Made by a program: the position numbers and the translations under genes. This document shows, piece after piece, positions 1 to 12,907 of a stretch of DNA of 64,000 nt. Origin of the DNA: Avena insularis. Taxonomy: Eukaryota; Streptophyta; Magnoliopsida; Poales; Poaceae. Below the pieces are notes generated by a model. It was given only the letters and a program-made list of their open reading frames with translations, searched no databases and had not been told where the DNA came from. How positions within the stretch are numbered: the stretch's first letter is position 1; each line of letters opens with the position of its first letter. The DNA is taken from the NCBI GenBank assembly GCA_023614405.1, contig CM042685.1, forward strand, positions 87,596,684-87,660,683, read 5' to 3'.

Positions 1-778
1 GTCACCTTTACAACAAGTTTGAGGCACACATCCACAAACTAATTGGAGACTCCCGAATACAATCAAGCTGTCAAACAATCAAATACAAGCTTGTAAGAAC
101 CAAATCAAAAGATAGGGTTTCCAAAGAAACACTAGAGCAAGGGGACCTCAATTGAATGAGGGGGAAATGAAGATCTCTCTTTGTGAAGCTATAGATCAGG
201 GCCTCCTCCTTCGATTCTCCAAAGATCAATGACTTTAGATGGTTGAGTGAAGAGATTTTGTGTATTTGGTGGCTCAAAATGTGATGTTGTTCTTCACCTG
301 GTCGAGCAGCTCCCATTGTATAAGAAGTGGTCGTATTATAGGGACTCACTTATATTGGATAGTCTGGCACATACGGACCGGACATTCCGGCCCAGCCGAA
401 CACTCTAGCATGAACCAGCCAGACACTCCGGCCCAGCAGAGGTTCTGGCAAGCGTCCGACAGGTGTCCGGGTAGTCTCCGAGGAGGCATACTGAATGTCG
501 ACACCTCACGAGGAAAATCTGGCGACTCGCTAGGGTCGGACACTCCGGCAGAATCTGGTCAGACACTCCGGTGTGGCTGGACAGTCCGGCCCATTTCAGT
601 CGGACAGTCTAGTAGCATATTGACAATGCACATTTTTTATCCTGTGAGGCTCTTTTTCCTTGGGTGAAAATTACACAAATGTAGATGATAAATCCTGAAA
701 CATTTAACAACATATTAAGCCTATCCAAGTGTTGTCAACAAACATCAAAACAATATGAAAGGCAGAAATTCCCTTTCA
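1..778 (-). repeat. Partial 3' LTR of truncated Copia copy A
   Basis: The segment matches 6188-6965 (the 3' LTR of Copia B) almost base for base and ends at 772-778 in cctttca, the inverted form of the family terminus TGAAAGG. The following atctccccctttttgg is, on the minus strand, the purine-rich tract that precedes a 3' LTR, so the element is on the minus strand and its body lies to the right. The left end of the LTR is outside the window. Short imperfect palindromes of the type ccggaca-tccgg cluster at about 375-620. Confidence 0.85.
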
Positions 779-2802
779 ATCTCCCCCTTTTTGGTGTTTG
801 ATGACAACCTAAGTATTTGCATATAGGATAGATAGTAAATTTCATAGTAGAAGATTTTACAAAACATAGTAAGGCTCCCACTAGATGTGTGACCAATTTA
901 GCTTTGCATTTGAATACAAGATCACACATCCTAGGATCACATCCTCATTATATTTGTATAAAACAGGTTCTGACATGATATATTAAAGACTAGATAGATA
1001 AGCTAGGCATAACATAGTCTTTAACATAACTGGGTACACATGTTATAACACACATAACACATAGAATGAAGTTCAACACACCCTAGTTCTCAAACCAATA
1101 AGATAAAGACACAGAGCTTCAAAGAGGCAAATGGAAATAACGTGAAGCTCGTGTACCCATGCAAATCCCCGGTAGAAACCTAATAAGGGGCTACTTCTCC
1201 CCCTTTGGCATCGAGACGCCAAAAAGGGAAAAGAGCACTACTAAAGCGCCCCCAAGCCACTCTAGCCACGAAAGTTGTGGTCCTCATCCTCATCCTCATC
1301 CTCGTCGTCATCCTCATCACCATCCTCATCATCATAGTAATCCTGAGTTGAGCTCTGGTCGTGAGGGTGAGAAGAGGAATACACATGCTCAAACATGGAC
1401 CAGTCCGCACGTCCCTGACTCTAGTGTCCATAGGAAAGAGTGTCATCCAATGCCTGCTGCTGAGAAGGATCAACATCCATGGGATGGTTGATCTTCTTGA
1501 GATCCTTCATGACATTCCTGTTGGCCTTGTATGCATCATACTGTGCATGGCGGATGTCAATGTTCTAGCAAAGGAAAGATTCTTCCACCAAGAGGCCTTC
1601 TTCACCTTCTTGTGCACTTCCTCCTTAGAGGTGTTGAAGCGATGTGCATTTCAAGCATGCTTCATACGAGGGCCATGAGACACAGGCTCCTGCACCTCCT
1701 CAGAACCATCACTATCAGTGGCATCAACATCTAAGTCATCATCCTCAAAGATGTCCTAAGCAGGAGGATAGATTCGAGGAGCCTTGGTGGTAGGGGCACC
1801 CTTCCTCTATATCTTGGAAGCAGTGTGGGGAACAAGATCATGGAAGAGCAGGGGGTTGTTGGAGTGTGAGCATGAATGAGCTTAATCACATAAGGGGAAA
1901 ACAGAGGGTACTTCTTGCTAGTGATGCACTTGTATAGATACTGATAGATGAAATACATGACATCAATAGCACCACCTGAATGATCTAGATCATGAGTATA
2001 CACCGTGTGAGCATGGGCCATAAGGTTGATCTTAGAGCCTCTCATCTCATCCTTGTTGCCAGCCTTGGGAATGAGAATGTGGTGGAACATGCGAAGCAAA
2101 ATGTCATAGATGAGCTTAATATTTGTGGTTTGGCCAAGCACACTATTCTGAGAGTAAATTGGGGCCATCCTATTCGGAAACCATTGGGAGCATTGAGATT
2201 GAAAGGCAATCCAAGAATGTGTGCAAACTGAACCATGTTGGAATGACACCTGATAGTACCAGACATCCACTCAAGAGGAATATCAGTAGTCTCCCCAAGA
2301 CCATAGTGGTATAGAACTGCTGGACCAACTCAACACTGTAGTCTTCTTTTACCTGAAAGATGGTGTGTAGCCCCATCTTCCCAGTCACCCAAAGAGCATC
2401 CTCAAAGTAGCTGTGAGAAGGAAGATTCTCGAGATCCAACCACTGCATGGGACCAAAAAGAGTCTTGAACCCACCGTATAGCTTAGAAACCAGCAGGGCT
2501 TTCTCATTTCTCCAGATGAGCTCATTAGACGAGGTGCGAGTCAGGGAGTAGAACTGCTAGAATCTCATCTCCAAAAACTCTTCGGAATCCAAATCTGCCA
2601 GAGTAGTCAATGCTTCAAACTTCATGCGCTTGGCTTCATCTCTTTTCAGCTGTCTAACTTTCTCATGTTTTGCTGCGGATCGGTCTCAAGCAGCTTGTAT
2701 GGCCTATGAGTACAAGTCTTCTTAGCAGCCCGAGGATGGCGAGGACGAGATCCAGCTGTGAAATCAGAATAGAGGGATAGCATATGGGGTAAGCATATTT
2801 GT
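779..2802 (-). pseudogene. Copia ORF3 (env-like) remnant, copy A
   Basis: This is internal DNA between the 3' LTR and the inserted gypsy LTR. Decayed minus-strand frames run from about 2790 down to 1190. Recognisable stretches include WLDLENLPSHSYFEDALWVT near 2420 and VYTHDLDHSGGAIDVMYFIY near 1960. They are separated by frameshifts and end in an Asp/Glu-rich tail encoded by a tcatcc-type microsatellite at about 1281-1345. SIRE/Maximus Copia elements carry a third ORF downstream of pol on the same strand, and position and strand fit that; the biochemical role is unknown. 779-1180, next to the LTR, is non-coding. The counterpart in element B is 6966-8946. Confidence 0.6.
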
Positions 2803-4993
2803 TGTCAACACCCGGATTTTTAATCCCAGATGCCTATTATGCCATACATCCAATCCCAGGATTACCATTTTTGCGAGACATAACATATTTGGATATCACA
2901 TTACATCATCCATTACAAACCATACATAAGGTCTTACACAAATAAGGATCTCATGATCCAGTTCTTAATACAACTCAAGCAGCGGAATAACGTAATAGTA
3001 AAGATAGCGTAGGCGAAGCTCCATCTTCGGGTTCACAAGAAATGCTGACGATGGGAGATGATCCTAGTTGTCGTAACCCTCCTGCGGTCCATCATCCTGG
3101 TACTCCTCTTCATAGTCTGGCCACGGGAATAGCCAGGGACAAAGCCATGAGTACTCTTTAAGTACTCGCAAACTAATACTGACAAGTTAAGGGGGTTTTT
3201 GTAGTAGGGCACTAAGCTCTAGGGTTGTTTTGCAAAAATCCAGATTTACCTCTACTAAGTTCAGAAGCAAAGAAAGCTAGTTCTAATTTTATAACACCTA
3301 AGTGGGAACTTGAATTTAATATCACAACCCTGTTGTGGTCAAGTCAAAGTCTCAGTTCATTTCACAAGTCATTTTGAAAACATATGACGGGAGAACAGTA
3401 TGGCCACTCCAACTGTCCATAACCGCGGACGCGTCTATTCGAATAGTTTGACACTCTGCAGAGATTGTACACTTTCACCACAACATCCGATACATCCGTC
3501 AGGAACAAATCCTGAATTCACCATACTCAGTATGCGGATAATAAACCCTAACCTTTCCATTACACGCCCTAGTATAGGCACCTCTCCTGTGAGTTTGGCC
3601 TCCCCACCATGACCAACTGTCATCTTGGGTACTGCACAGGTGGACAATTTTCACAAGGTAGCCCCAGCTCAGACCTTGGCCGCGAGGGAACCCATACTAA
3701 GGTATATAAATTTCCAGTCAAGCCCTACCCAATTTTCGGGTATTGTGGTTGTACAGTAAAATTGGAATGGTATCGCATCCAGACAACCATCAGTTTTATA
3801 AAGGGGCTAAGGCTCATGCCTCAACATTTTCATCATCAAAATCCTCTGGTGTTCGGAAACACATGTCAAAACATTTCAGTAGAATGATTCATCATTCCAA
3901 GGTTTTCATAACCATTTTCACCAAGTATTCCCATCTAAAGTTGATCAAGTTTTATGCTTAGCACTAGCATCTACACCTGGTGGTAAGTACTAATGAGGGG
4001 TGGTAAACAAGTGGAGTTTAATTAGGTTCAATCTCATGCCTTAGGATGACATCAAGATTATCTACTTAGGCCAAATGTAATGCTCTTTATGCAACCTTCA
4101 AATATCTTTCTAGCATCTACAATTCACCATTTAAACTCTAAGAGAAAGCTTTGATAAAGAAATAAAGTATAAAGCTTGCAAGTAAAACTAGGATGGTTTA
4201 TTAAGTGGATATGATCACATATGCTTAAGGCTTCTAGTGGTCATGGTAACAAGCAAGTATTAGCTTGCATAAGTATCTGTATAAGATTGCCTTGAGCAGA
4301 GCAGTGGTTGAAGTTTTCCTAGGCTTCCTCCCCGTATCCTTGGTTGATACTAGCGTCTATGAATAAATATGAGGTACACAATCACCAAACAATACTTAAC
4401 TATTTTCAATCATCACACAAAGATGTACTATAGATGATCTAGCATCATCACCTTCATTACAAGGTTAAAGCATTTGTCTTATTTATTTTAATTTGAGAAA
4501 AGTAATTTCTACTCATTGAAAAACTTCTTAAGATTTAATATTCTCCAACTCAAACATGGGATCATGTTGACACCTGTCATCACCACATATTTCAGTACAT
4601 GGGAATGTGATTTAAAGTGGTGTCACAATTTAATAAGGCTTAACCTTTTTATTTTGAATAAATAAAGTGACTAGAAATGCCTATGTGGCATTCTTTTGTT
4701 ACTTGAACATTATTTCTGTAAGTAAACCCAGATTGTTTTATATATTCTGAAAGGTATGATCAAATGTGATTTTTGAGAGTTGGAATCAACTCAAAAGCTA
4801 TTATTGTTAAATTTTGAAAAATGTTTGAATATAGAAAAGCTTATGCCTTGTTATTTTTACCAGGGTTGATCTATAGATCCAAATGATTTGAATCCAACAG
4901 GCTTGGATTAAGCATTTCAGTACATTTCTAACAAAATTAGTTTCATGCATTTTGGTTCACTGAATCGAGCTGGGTTGATTTTTGAATCTAGGT
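2803..4993 (-). repeat. Truncated gypsy LTR in Copia copy A
   Basis: The segment begins tgtcaacacccgg, the reverse complement of the LTR end of gypsy E, and follows the LTR inward until about 4993, where similarity stops. The five bases before it are tttgt (2798-2802), the same target site that flanks the complete solo LTR in element B. This is therefore the same insertion event, copied together with the Copia sequence and cut off on its right side. No reading frame here is convincing. Confidence 0.8.
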
Positions 4994-5793
4994 ATCGGAT
5001 TTTGAATTCTTCCCCTCCCATTGCCCTGTACACCCCGACGGCTACCATGGCTATGATGAGAACTACCGTGGTCATTGCTAGGTGGGAACGATGGCTCTGG
5101 TGGGTTGTTTTTGGATGAAAGACGGCTGCCTTCTGAAGCATTATTGTGATGGATCCTAGGTGGATATTTATGACGTCGGCCGTTGTGCCAGCTTGGTCCG
5201 GCATGGTCTTTGTCGTTTCTTTGTCCAAAATTATCGTCATTGCGACGTGGCTTAGACGGACGGCTGGAGTGCCTGGGAGGAGGAATTTGCTGCCTGTCCC
5301 GCTCTCACTAGCACTGCGCTACTGCTTAATCCTTGTGTTCTTTATTTTGCTGACGTTGGGATTTGTTTGGTACTACTTCCTTCATGGCGTCACGTGACGC
5401 TACTAGACGAACTTCTTTCCAACCTCGCACAGGCATCTGGTTGTGTCCTGAAGAATGAGTTATTGAATGGTGAACATCCCTAGGCTCGCAACGAATGATG
5501 TTCCACATTCCTTTGGGGCCTTATATCAGTGTCATGGTTCACATCAGTGCAGCATTGTTCATATTTCGAGGCAAGCTTCCCGCTGAAATATGCGGTTGTT
5601 TTTTGTTGCTCCAGGCCTTTGTTGAGTAATGAAATACACTACTGGACTTGTTCAGGAGACAGATTGTTGGCGAAGATAGCTCTAGCAGCTGCTACATTTC
5701 CACCCGAGTGATGTAGACTCGGATTCCATTTCCATATAGCCGGAACTGTCCCCCAGTGTTTCCACCGAAGAAAGATTTGTCCACTTCCATATG
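4994..5793. other. Unassigned DNA left of Copia B
   Basis: Similarity to the gypsy LTR ends at about 4993, and Copia B begins at 5794. The first bases after 5794 are Copia, so this segment was contiguous with 43463 onward before B inserted. Both strands hold short open stretches. On the minus strand one reads NNLSPEQVQ, followed after a stop by CISLLNKGLEQQKTTAYFSG near 5640-5570, and a basic His/Asn/Ser-rich frame follows at 5290-5010. I do not recognise a family. It may be a decayed transposon or a gene fragment. Confidence 0.45.
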
Positions 5794-6965
5794 TGAAAGG
5801 ATCATATGGGCACCTAGAGGGGGGGGTGAATAGGTGCTACTTCAAATTTTACTCTTTTCAAATTAGGGATTGACAAGAAAGGTAAATTCTCTAGATTATG
5901 CAACTAAGGTGAATTTATCTATATGTCAAACTAGCACATACATGAAGCAAGAACAAGTAAAGTAAAGTGCAGTAAAGGATAGAAGTAACAAAAGTGGAGC
6001 ACACGGAGAAACAAGGGATTTTTTTCCTGTAGTTCCTTCCTTTTGAGGGCAAGTACGTCTACGTTTATAGAGGGGGTGGTTTCAAACCACCAATGCCATT
6101 AGTGGCCTCCCTTGTTCTCCGATGAACATCGCCCTAGAGGATTCGATTCACCTCTTCCACTATAACGGCAACCTTCAAGGTGGAAGCCATCACCTTTACA
6201 ACAAGTTTCAGGCACACATCCACAAACTAATTGGAGACTCCCGGATACAATCAAGTTGTCAAACAATCAAATACAAGCTTGTAAGAACCAAATCAAGAGC
6301 GAGGGTTTCCAAAGAAACACTATAGCAAGGGTTCCTCAATTGAATGAGGGGGAAATGAAGATCTCTCTTTGTGAAGCTATAGATCAAGGCCTCCTCCTTC
6401 GAATCTCCAAAGATCAATGACTTTAGATGGTTGAGTGAAGAGATCTTGTGGATTTGGTGGCTCAAAATGTGATGTTGTTCTTCACCTGGTCGAGCAGCTC
6501 CCAAGGTATAAGAAGTTGTCGTATTATAATGACTCACTTACATTGGACAGTATGGCACATACGGACCGGACATTCCGGCCCAGCCGGACACTCTAGCATG
6601 AACCAGCCAGACACTCCAGCCCAGCAGAGTTTCTGGCAAGCGTCCGACAGGTGTCCAGGTAGTGTCCGAGGAGGCATACTGAATGTTGACACCTCACGAG
6701 GAAAATCTGGCGACTCGCTAGGATCGGACACTCCGGCAGAATCTGGTCGGACACTCCGGTGTGGCTGGACAGTCCGACCCATTTCAGTCGGACAGTCTAG
6801 TAGCATATTGATAGTGCACGTTTTTATCCTGTGAGGCTCTTTTTCCTTGGGTGAAAATTACACAAATGTAGCTGATAAATCCTGAAACATTTAACAACAT
6901 ATTAAGCCTATCCAAGTGTTGTCAACAAACATCAAAACAATATGAAAGGCATAAATTTCCTTTCA
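5794..6965 (-). repeat. 3' LTR of Copia B
   Basis: A 1172 bp LTR, the pair of 42335-43457. The plus-strand text starts tgaaaggatcatatggg and ends aaatttcctttca. It contains the ccggaca-tccgg motif cluster at about 6560-6800. The promoter region that reads ccttttatag in the 5' LTR is degraded here (tattataatg, near 6521-6530). Confidence 0.92.
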
Positions 6966-6980
6966 ATCTCCCCCTTTTTG
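6966..6980 (-). other. Polypurine tract of Copia B
   Basis: The minus strand reads CCAAAAAGGGGGAGAT immediately before the 3' LTR. This is the primer site for plus-strand DNA synthesis in LTR retrotransposons and fixes the element's orientation. Confidence 0.85.
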
Positions 6981-8946
6981 GTGTTTGATGACAACCTAAG
7001 TATTTGCATATAGGATAGATAGTAAATTTCATCGTAGAAGATTTTACAAAACATAGTAAGGCTCCCACTAGATGTGTGACCAATTTAGCTTTGCATTTGA
7101 ATACAAGATCACACATCCTAGGATCACATCCTCATTATATTTGTATAAAACAGGTTCTGACATGATATATTAAAGACTAGATAGATAAGCTAGGCATAAC
7201 ATAGTCTTTAACATAACTGGGTACACATGTCATAACACACATAACACATAGAACGAAGTTCAACACACCCTCGTTCTCAAACCAATAAGATAAAGACACA
7301 GAGCTTCAAAGAGGCAAATGGAAATAACGTGAAGCTCATGTACCCATGCAAATCCCCGATAGCAACCTAAAAAGGGGGTACTTATCCCCCTTTGGCATCG
7401 AGACGCCAAAAAGGGAAAAGAGCACTACTAAAGCGCCCCCAAGCCACTCTAACCACGAAAGTCATCATCCTCATCATCATAGTCATCCTGAGTTGAGATC
7501 TGGTCGTGAGGGCGAGAAGAGGAATACACATGCTCAAACATGGACCAGTCCACATGTCCCTGACACTAGTGTCCATAGGAAAGAGTGTCATCCAATGCCT
7601 GCTACTGAGAAGGATCAACATCCATGGGCTGGTTGATCTTCTTGAGCTCCTTCATGACATTCCTGTTGGCCTTGTATGCATCGTACTGTGCATGGCGGAT
7701 GTCAATGTTCTAGCATAGGCAAGATTCTTCCACCAAGAGGCCTTCTTCACCTTCTTGTGCACTTCCTCCTTAGAGGTGTTGAAGCGATATGCATTTATAG
7801 CATGCTTCATACGAGGGCCACGAGACACAGGCTCCTGCACCTCCTCAGAACCATCACTATCAGTGGCACAAGCATCTAAGTCATCATCCTCAAAGATGTC
7901 CTAAGCAGGAGGATATACTCGAGGAGCCTTGGTGGTAGGGGCACCCTTCCTCTATATCTTGGCAACAGTGTTAGGAACAAGATCATGGAAGAGCAGGGGG
8001 TTGTTGGAGTGTGAGCATGAATGAGCTTAATCAAATAAAGGGAAAACAGAGGGCACTTCTTGCCAGTGATGCACTTGTATAGATACTGATAGATGAAATA
8101 CATGACATCAATAGCACCACCTGAATGATCTAGATCATGAGTATACACCGTGTGAGCATGGGCCATAAGGTTGATCTTAGAGCCTCTCATCTCATCCTTG
8201 TTTCCAGCATTGGGACTGAGAATGTGGTGTCACATGCGAAGCAAAATGTCGTAGATGAGCTTAATATTGTGGTTTGGCCAAGCACACCATTCTGAGAGTA
8301 AATTGGGGCCAACCTATTCTGAAACCACTGGGAGCATTGAGATTGAAAGGCAATCCAAGAATGTGTGCAGACTGAACCATGTTGGAACGACACCTGATAG
8401 TACCAGACATCCACTCAAGAGGAATATCAGTAGTCTCCCCAAGACCATAGTGGTATAGAACTGCAGGACCAAATCAACATTGTAGTCTCCTTTTACCTGA
8501 AAGATGGTGTGCAGCCCCATCTTCCCAGTCACCCAAAGAGCATCCTCAAAGTAGCTGTGAGAAGGAAGATTCTCGAGATCCAACCACTGCATGGGACCAA
8601 CAAGAGTCTTGAACCCACCGTATAGCTTAGAAAACAGCAGGGCTTGCTCATTTCTCCAGATGAGATCATCAGACGAGGTGTGAGTCAAGGAGTAGAACTG
8701 CTAGAATCTCATCTCCAAAAACTCTTCGGTACCCAAATCTGCCAGAGTAGTCAATGCTTCAAACTTCATGCGCTTGGCTTCATCTCTTTTCAGCTGTCTA
8801 ACTTTCTCATGTTTTGCTGCGGATCGGTCTCAAGCAGCTTGTATGACCTATGAGTACAAGTCTTCTTAGCAGCCCGAGGATGGCGAGGACGAGATCCAGC
8901 TGTGAAATCAGAATAGAGGGATAGCATATGGGGTAAGCACATTTGT
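6981..8946 (-). pseudogene. Copia B ORF3 (env-like), C-terminal part, degraded
   Basis: Minus-strand frames at 8688-8314, 8414-8187 and 8190-7876 hold the same protein stretches as copy A, including WLDLENLPSHSYFEDALWVT and VYTHDLDHSGGAIDVMYFIY. They are broken by several frameshifts. The acidic tail near 7462-7495 is 42 bp shorter than in copy A. The N-terminal part lies beyond the solo LTR at 12908-13560. 6981-7380 shows no coding signal. The function of this ORF in SIRE-type elements is not established; an envelope-like role is only a proposal in the field. Confidence 0.6.
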
Positions 8947-11900
8947 TGTCAACACCCGGATTTTTAATCCCAGATGCCTGTTATGCCATACTTCGCAATC
9001 CCAGGCTTACCATTTTTGCGAGACATAACAGATTTGGATATCACATTACATCATCCATTACAAACCATACATAAGGTCTTACACAAATAAGGATCTCATG
9101 ATCCAGTTCTTAATACAACTCAAGCAGCGGAATAACTTAATAGTAAAGATAGCGTTGGCGAAGCTCCATCTTCGAGTTCACAAGAAATGCTGACGATGGG
9201 AGATGATCCTAGTTGTCGTAACCTTCCTGCATTCCATCATCCTAGTACTCCTCTTCATAGTCTAGCCACGGGAATAGCCAGGAACAAATCCATGAGTACT
9301 CTTTAAGTACTCGCAAACTAATACTGACAAGTTAAGGGCTTTTTGTAGTAGGGCACTAAGCTCTAGGGTTGTTTTGCAAAAAGCCAGATTTACCTCTACT
9401 AAGTTCAGAAGCAAAGAAAGCTAGTTCAAATTTTATAACACCTAAGTGGGAACTTGAATTTAATATCACAACCCTATTGTGGTCAAGTCAAAGTCTCAAT
9501 TCATTTCACAAGTCATTTTGAAAACATCTGACGGGAGAACAGTATGGCCACTAATCGTCCATAATCATGACGGCTATTCGAATAGTTTGACACTCTGAAG
9601 AGATTGTACACTTTCACCACAACATTTGATACATCCGTCAGGAACAAATCCTGAATTCACCATACTCAGTATGCGGATAATCAATCCTAACCTTTCCATT
9701 ACACGCCCTAGTATAGGCACCTCTCCTGTGAGTTTGTCCTACCCACTATGACCAACTGTCATCTTGGGTACTGCACAGGTGGACAAACTTCACAAGGTAG
9801 CCTCAGCTCAGACCTTGTCCGCGAGAGAAACCATACTAAGGTATATAAATTTCAAGCCAAGCCCTACCCAATTTTCAGGTATTGTGCTTGTACGGTAAAA
9901 TTGGAATGGTATCGCATCCAGACAACCATCAGTTTTATAAAGGGGCTAAGGCTCATGCCTCAACATTTTCATCATCAAAATCCTCTAGTGTTCGGAAACA
10001 CATGTCAAAACATTTCAGTAGAATGATTCATCATTCCAAGGTTTTCATAACCATTTTCACCAGTATTCCCATCTAAAGTTTATCAAGTTTTATGCTTAGC
10101 ACTAGCATTTAAACATGGTGGTAAGTACTAATGAGGGGTGGTAAACACATGGAGTTTAATTAGGTTCAATCTCATGCCTTAGGATGACATCAAGATTATC
10201 TACTTAGGCCAAATGTAATGCTCTTGATGCAACCTTCAAATATCTTTCTAGCATCTACAATTCACCATGTAAACTCTAAGAGAAAGCTTTGATAAAGAAA
10301 TAAAGTATAAAGCTTGCAAGTAAAACTAGGATGGTTTATTAAGTGGATATTATCACATATGCTTAAGGCATCTAGTGGTCATGGTAAGTATAAGCTTGCC
10401 TTGAGAAGAGCAGTGGTTGAAGTTTTCCTCGGCTTCCTCCTCGTAGTATCCTCCTTCCTCCCCGTATCCTTGGTTGATACTAGCGTCTATGAATAAATAC
10501 GAGGTACACAATCATCAAACAATACTTAACTATTTTCAATCATCACACAAAGATGCACTATAGATGATCTAGCATCATCACCTTCATTACAAGATTAAAG
10601 CATTTGTCTTATTTATTTTAATTTGAGAAAAGTAATTTCTACTAATTGAAAAACTTCTTAAGATTTAATATTCTCCAACTCAAACATGGGATCATGTTGA
10701 CACCTTTCATCACCACATATTTCAGTACATGGGAATGTGATTTAAAGTGGTGTCACAATTTAATAAGGTTTAACCTTTTTATTTTGAATAAATAAAGTGA
10801 CTAGAAATGCCTATGTGGCATTCTTTTGTTACTTGAACATTATTTCTGTAAGGAAACCCAGATGCTATTCTGAAAGGTATGATCAAATGTGATTTTTGAG
10901 AGTTGGAATCAACTCAAAAGCTATTATGGTTAAATTTTGAAAAATGTTTGAATGCAGAAAAGATTCTGCCTTGTTATTTTTACCAAGGTTGAGCTACAGA
11001 TCCAAATGATTTGAATCCAACGGGCTTGGATTAAGAATTTTAGTACATTTCTAACAAAATTAGTTTCATGCATTTTGGTTCACTGAATCGAGCTTGGTTG
11101 ATTTTTGAATCTATGTACAGAACTGTGTTTGAATACAAATAGAAAAATCTAAATTCAAAGGGTTGGGTCGCGCGGGAGAGGTTAATGGGCCAGCCGAGTG
11201 TCACTTCGCAGCGCGGGGCTCAGCTAACAGGGGAGTCTACCAGTCAGCGGCTCATAACACGCGAAGCCGTACGGGGTTATGTGGGTTGTTGGATTAGAAG
11301 GGAGATCGACGGCTGGGGATCGTCGTTGACGATGAACATGTCACCGGCGAGCTCGAACCCTAGCGGCTCAGTGGGGGTGCATATGGGGCATACCAAGGCT
11401 CCATCGATGACAACGAGGGGGGCAAACGAACGAGTAGTCGACGGTGAGCTTCGGGATGGTCAAGGCAGCTCCGGGGGTGTTCGAAATCAACGGCCCCCTT
11501 CTCCTCCAGAGGCGGCCTACTCCGGTGCAATTCCGGCGAGCTGCTGCTCCTCATGCTCTGGCTAGAGGGTGGAATGATCAGTGAGGTGAGGGGAGTGGAA
11601 TGGTGTGCTTCAAACGGTGGGGGTGGCCTCCTTTTATAGGCTCGATGGAGAGACCGAGAGGGATGGGCAGGCGATAGTGGCGACATGGCTACCGGCTGCT
11701 AGCGGCATGGTTGAGGGTGGTGATCTATGCGCGGTCTCCTGGCCATGATCTAGAACTTGAATGCGGGCTTAGGGGCGGTGGTAAACGATCGGCCGAGGCT
11801 GGCGCTCTGAGCGGCAGAGGTGGCGTCTTCGACGGCGAGCGGTGGCTGTGAGGCATAGGGCGGCGAACAGGGATGTTTGGTGTGTTCCTTGGGTCATGGC

Positions 11901-12907
11901 AAAGCGGTCGGCACGGGTTGCGGTCGAGGGTCCGCGTGTGCACGCGTGCCGGGTGCGGCGCTCAGGGGCGTGCTCGGCATGTCACAGTGGCACTAGGCGC
12001 GGGGCGTGCTCGGTGGTCCACGATTTTCCTTGGCTCGCGGAGTGGACAGTGGGTGGCGGTGGAGTACTGTCTAGCTCCCAGACATGGCGAGAGAGGGGGA
12101 GGTGGTCTGCTGCGGCGGCGACCAAGTTGGCCGGCGAGGGGTGCTCGGCTTGCTCACCAATGTTGACAGTGGCCAGCTTACAATGAGGCTAGGGGTTTCC
12201 AATTAGGCTAGATGATCTACTAAATGGTTGTTGTGAGCTAGAGAGGGAACATGTTAGGCCAAAACACTATTAAAAAAAGTGAATTTGATTTGGTTTAAAT
12301 TTGCCTGCCAAGCGTTTATTGAAATAGCCGCAAGAAACTTTCTTTTGAACTTTGAAAAGAATTTTGGTGGGCGTGCTAGGCATGTGCTGGAGGTGCTGTA
12401 GGTGCTTGGGTTTTGAAAATTGAGCTTGTTTGAGTGGTTTTTGAAATAGTGGGATCTTCCCATATGAGATAGATTCAATTTTAAACTGTCATTTAAACTT
12501 AGCATTTGAATGTTTTTGGAAATTCACAAACTGGGCCTTGGTACCTCATTATGAGTACTAACAAGGGGTGCAAAGATCCACAAAGGTTTCTGTTAAGTTT
12601 TGAGTGCTTGGAATAGCCAAAGTAGGCATGAGAGTTAATTTGGCAAAAATGACCATTCACTTCATTTGTTCATTTTGAGTTGTTTGTCTTTGGGAAAAGT
12701 TTGGGAATGATTTAGATGATGTTTATTTCACCTAAGAATCATTTTACAAGCAAAGAAACACAAAACCAATGCAATTCAAAAGAATCCTAATTTTAAATAC
12801 ACATACATCTGAATGCTTTAATATTTTTAGATAGGAAAGTTTTTGTTAACCCTAATTTTGATGATTAGCATTTGATGATCCATGTTTAATATTTTTGGCA
12901 TGTTACA
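8947..12907 (-). mobile_element. Solo gypsy LTR (same family as element E)
   Basis: The 3961 bp begin tgtcaacacccgg and end tgttaca on the plus strand, the reverse complement of E's LTR termini. Perfect five-base duplications tttgt lie at 8942-8946 and 12908-12912. No internal region is present, so this is the product of LTR-LTR recombination. On the minus strand a TATA-like box lies opposite ttttatag at about 11631-11638. The GC-rich stretch 11160-12180 is the LTR's transcribed leader and contains chance reading frames. It is clearly more diverged from E's LTRs than those are from each other. Confidence 0.92.

Noticed and set aside
260..667. 135-codon plus-strand frame, repeated at 6448-6834
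   Set aside because: It overlaps the Copia LTR and is made of the ccggaca palindrome cluster. It is antisense to the element and not conserved in the 5' LTR.
1159..1491. His/Pro-rich 110-codon plus-strand frame
   Set aside because: It is the opposite strand of the acidic-tail microsatellite of Copia ORF3. The repeat is shorter in copy B, and no codon-usage or domain support exists.
11185..12186. Long plus- and minus-strand frames in GC-rich sequence
   Set aside because: They are the GC-rich leader of the solo gypsy LTR, with no domain.
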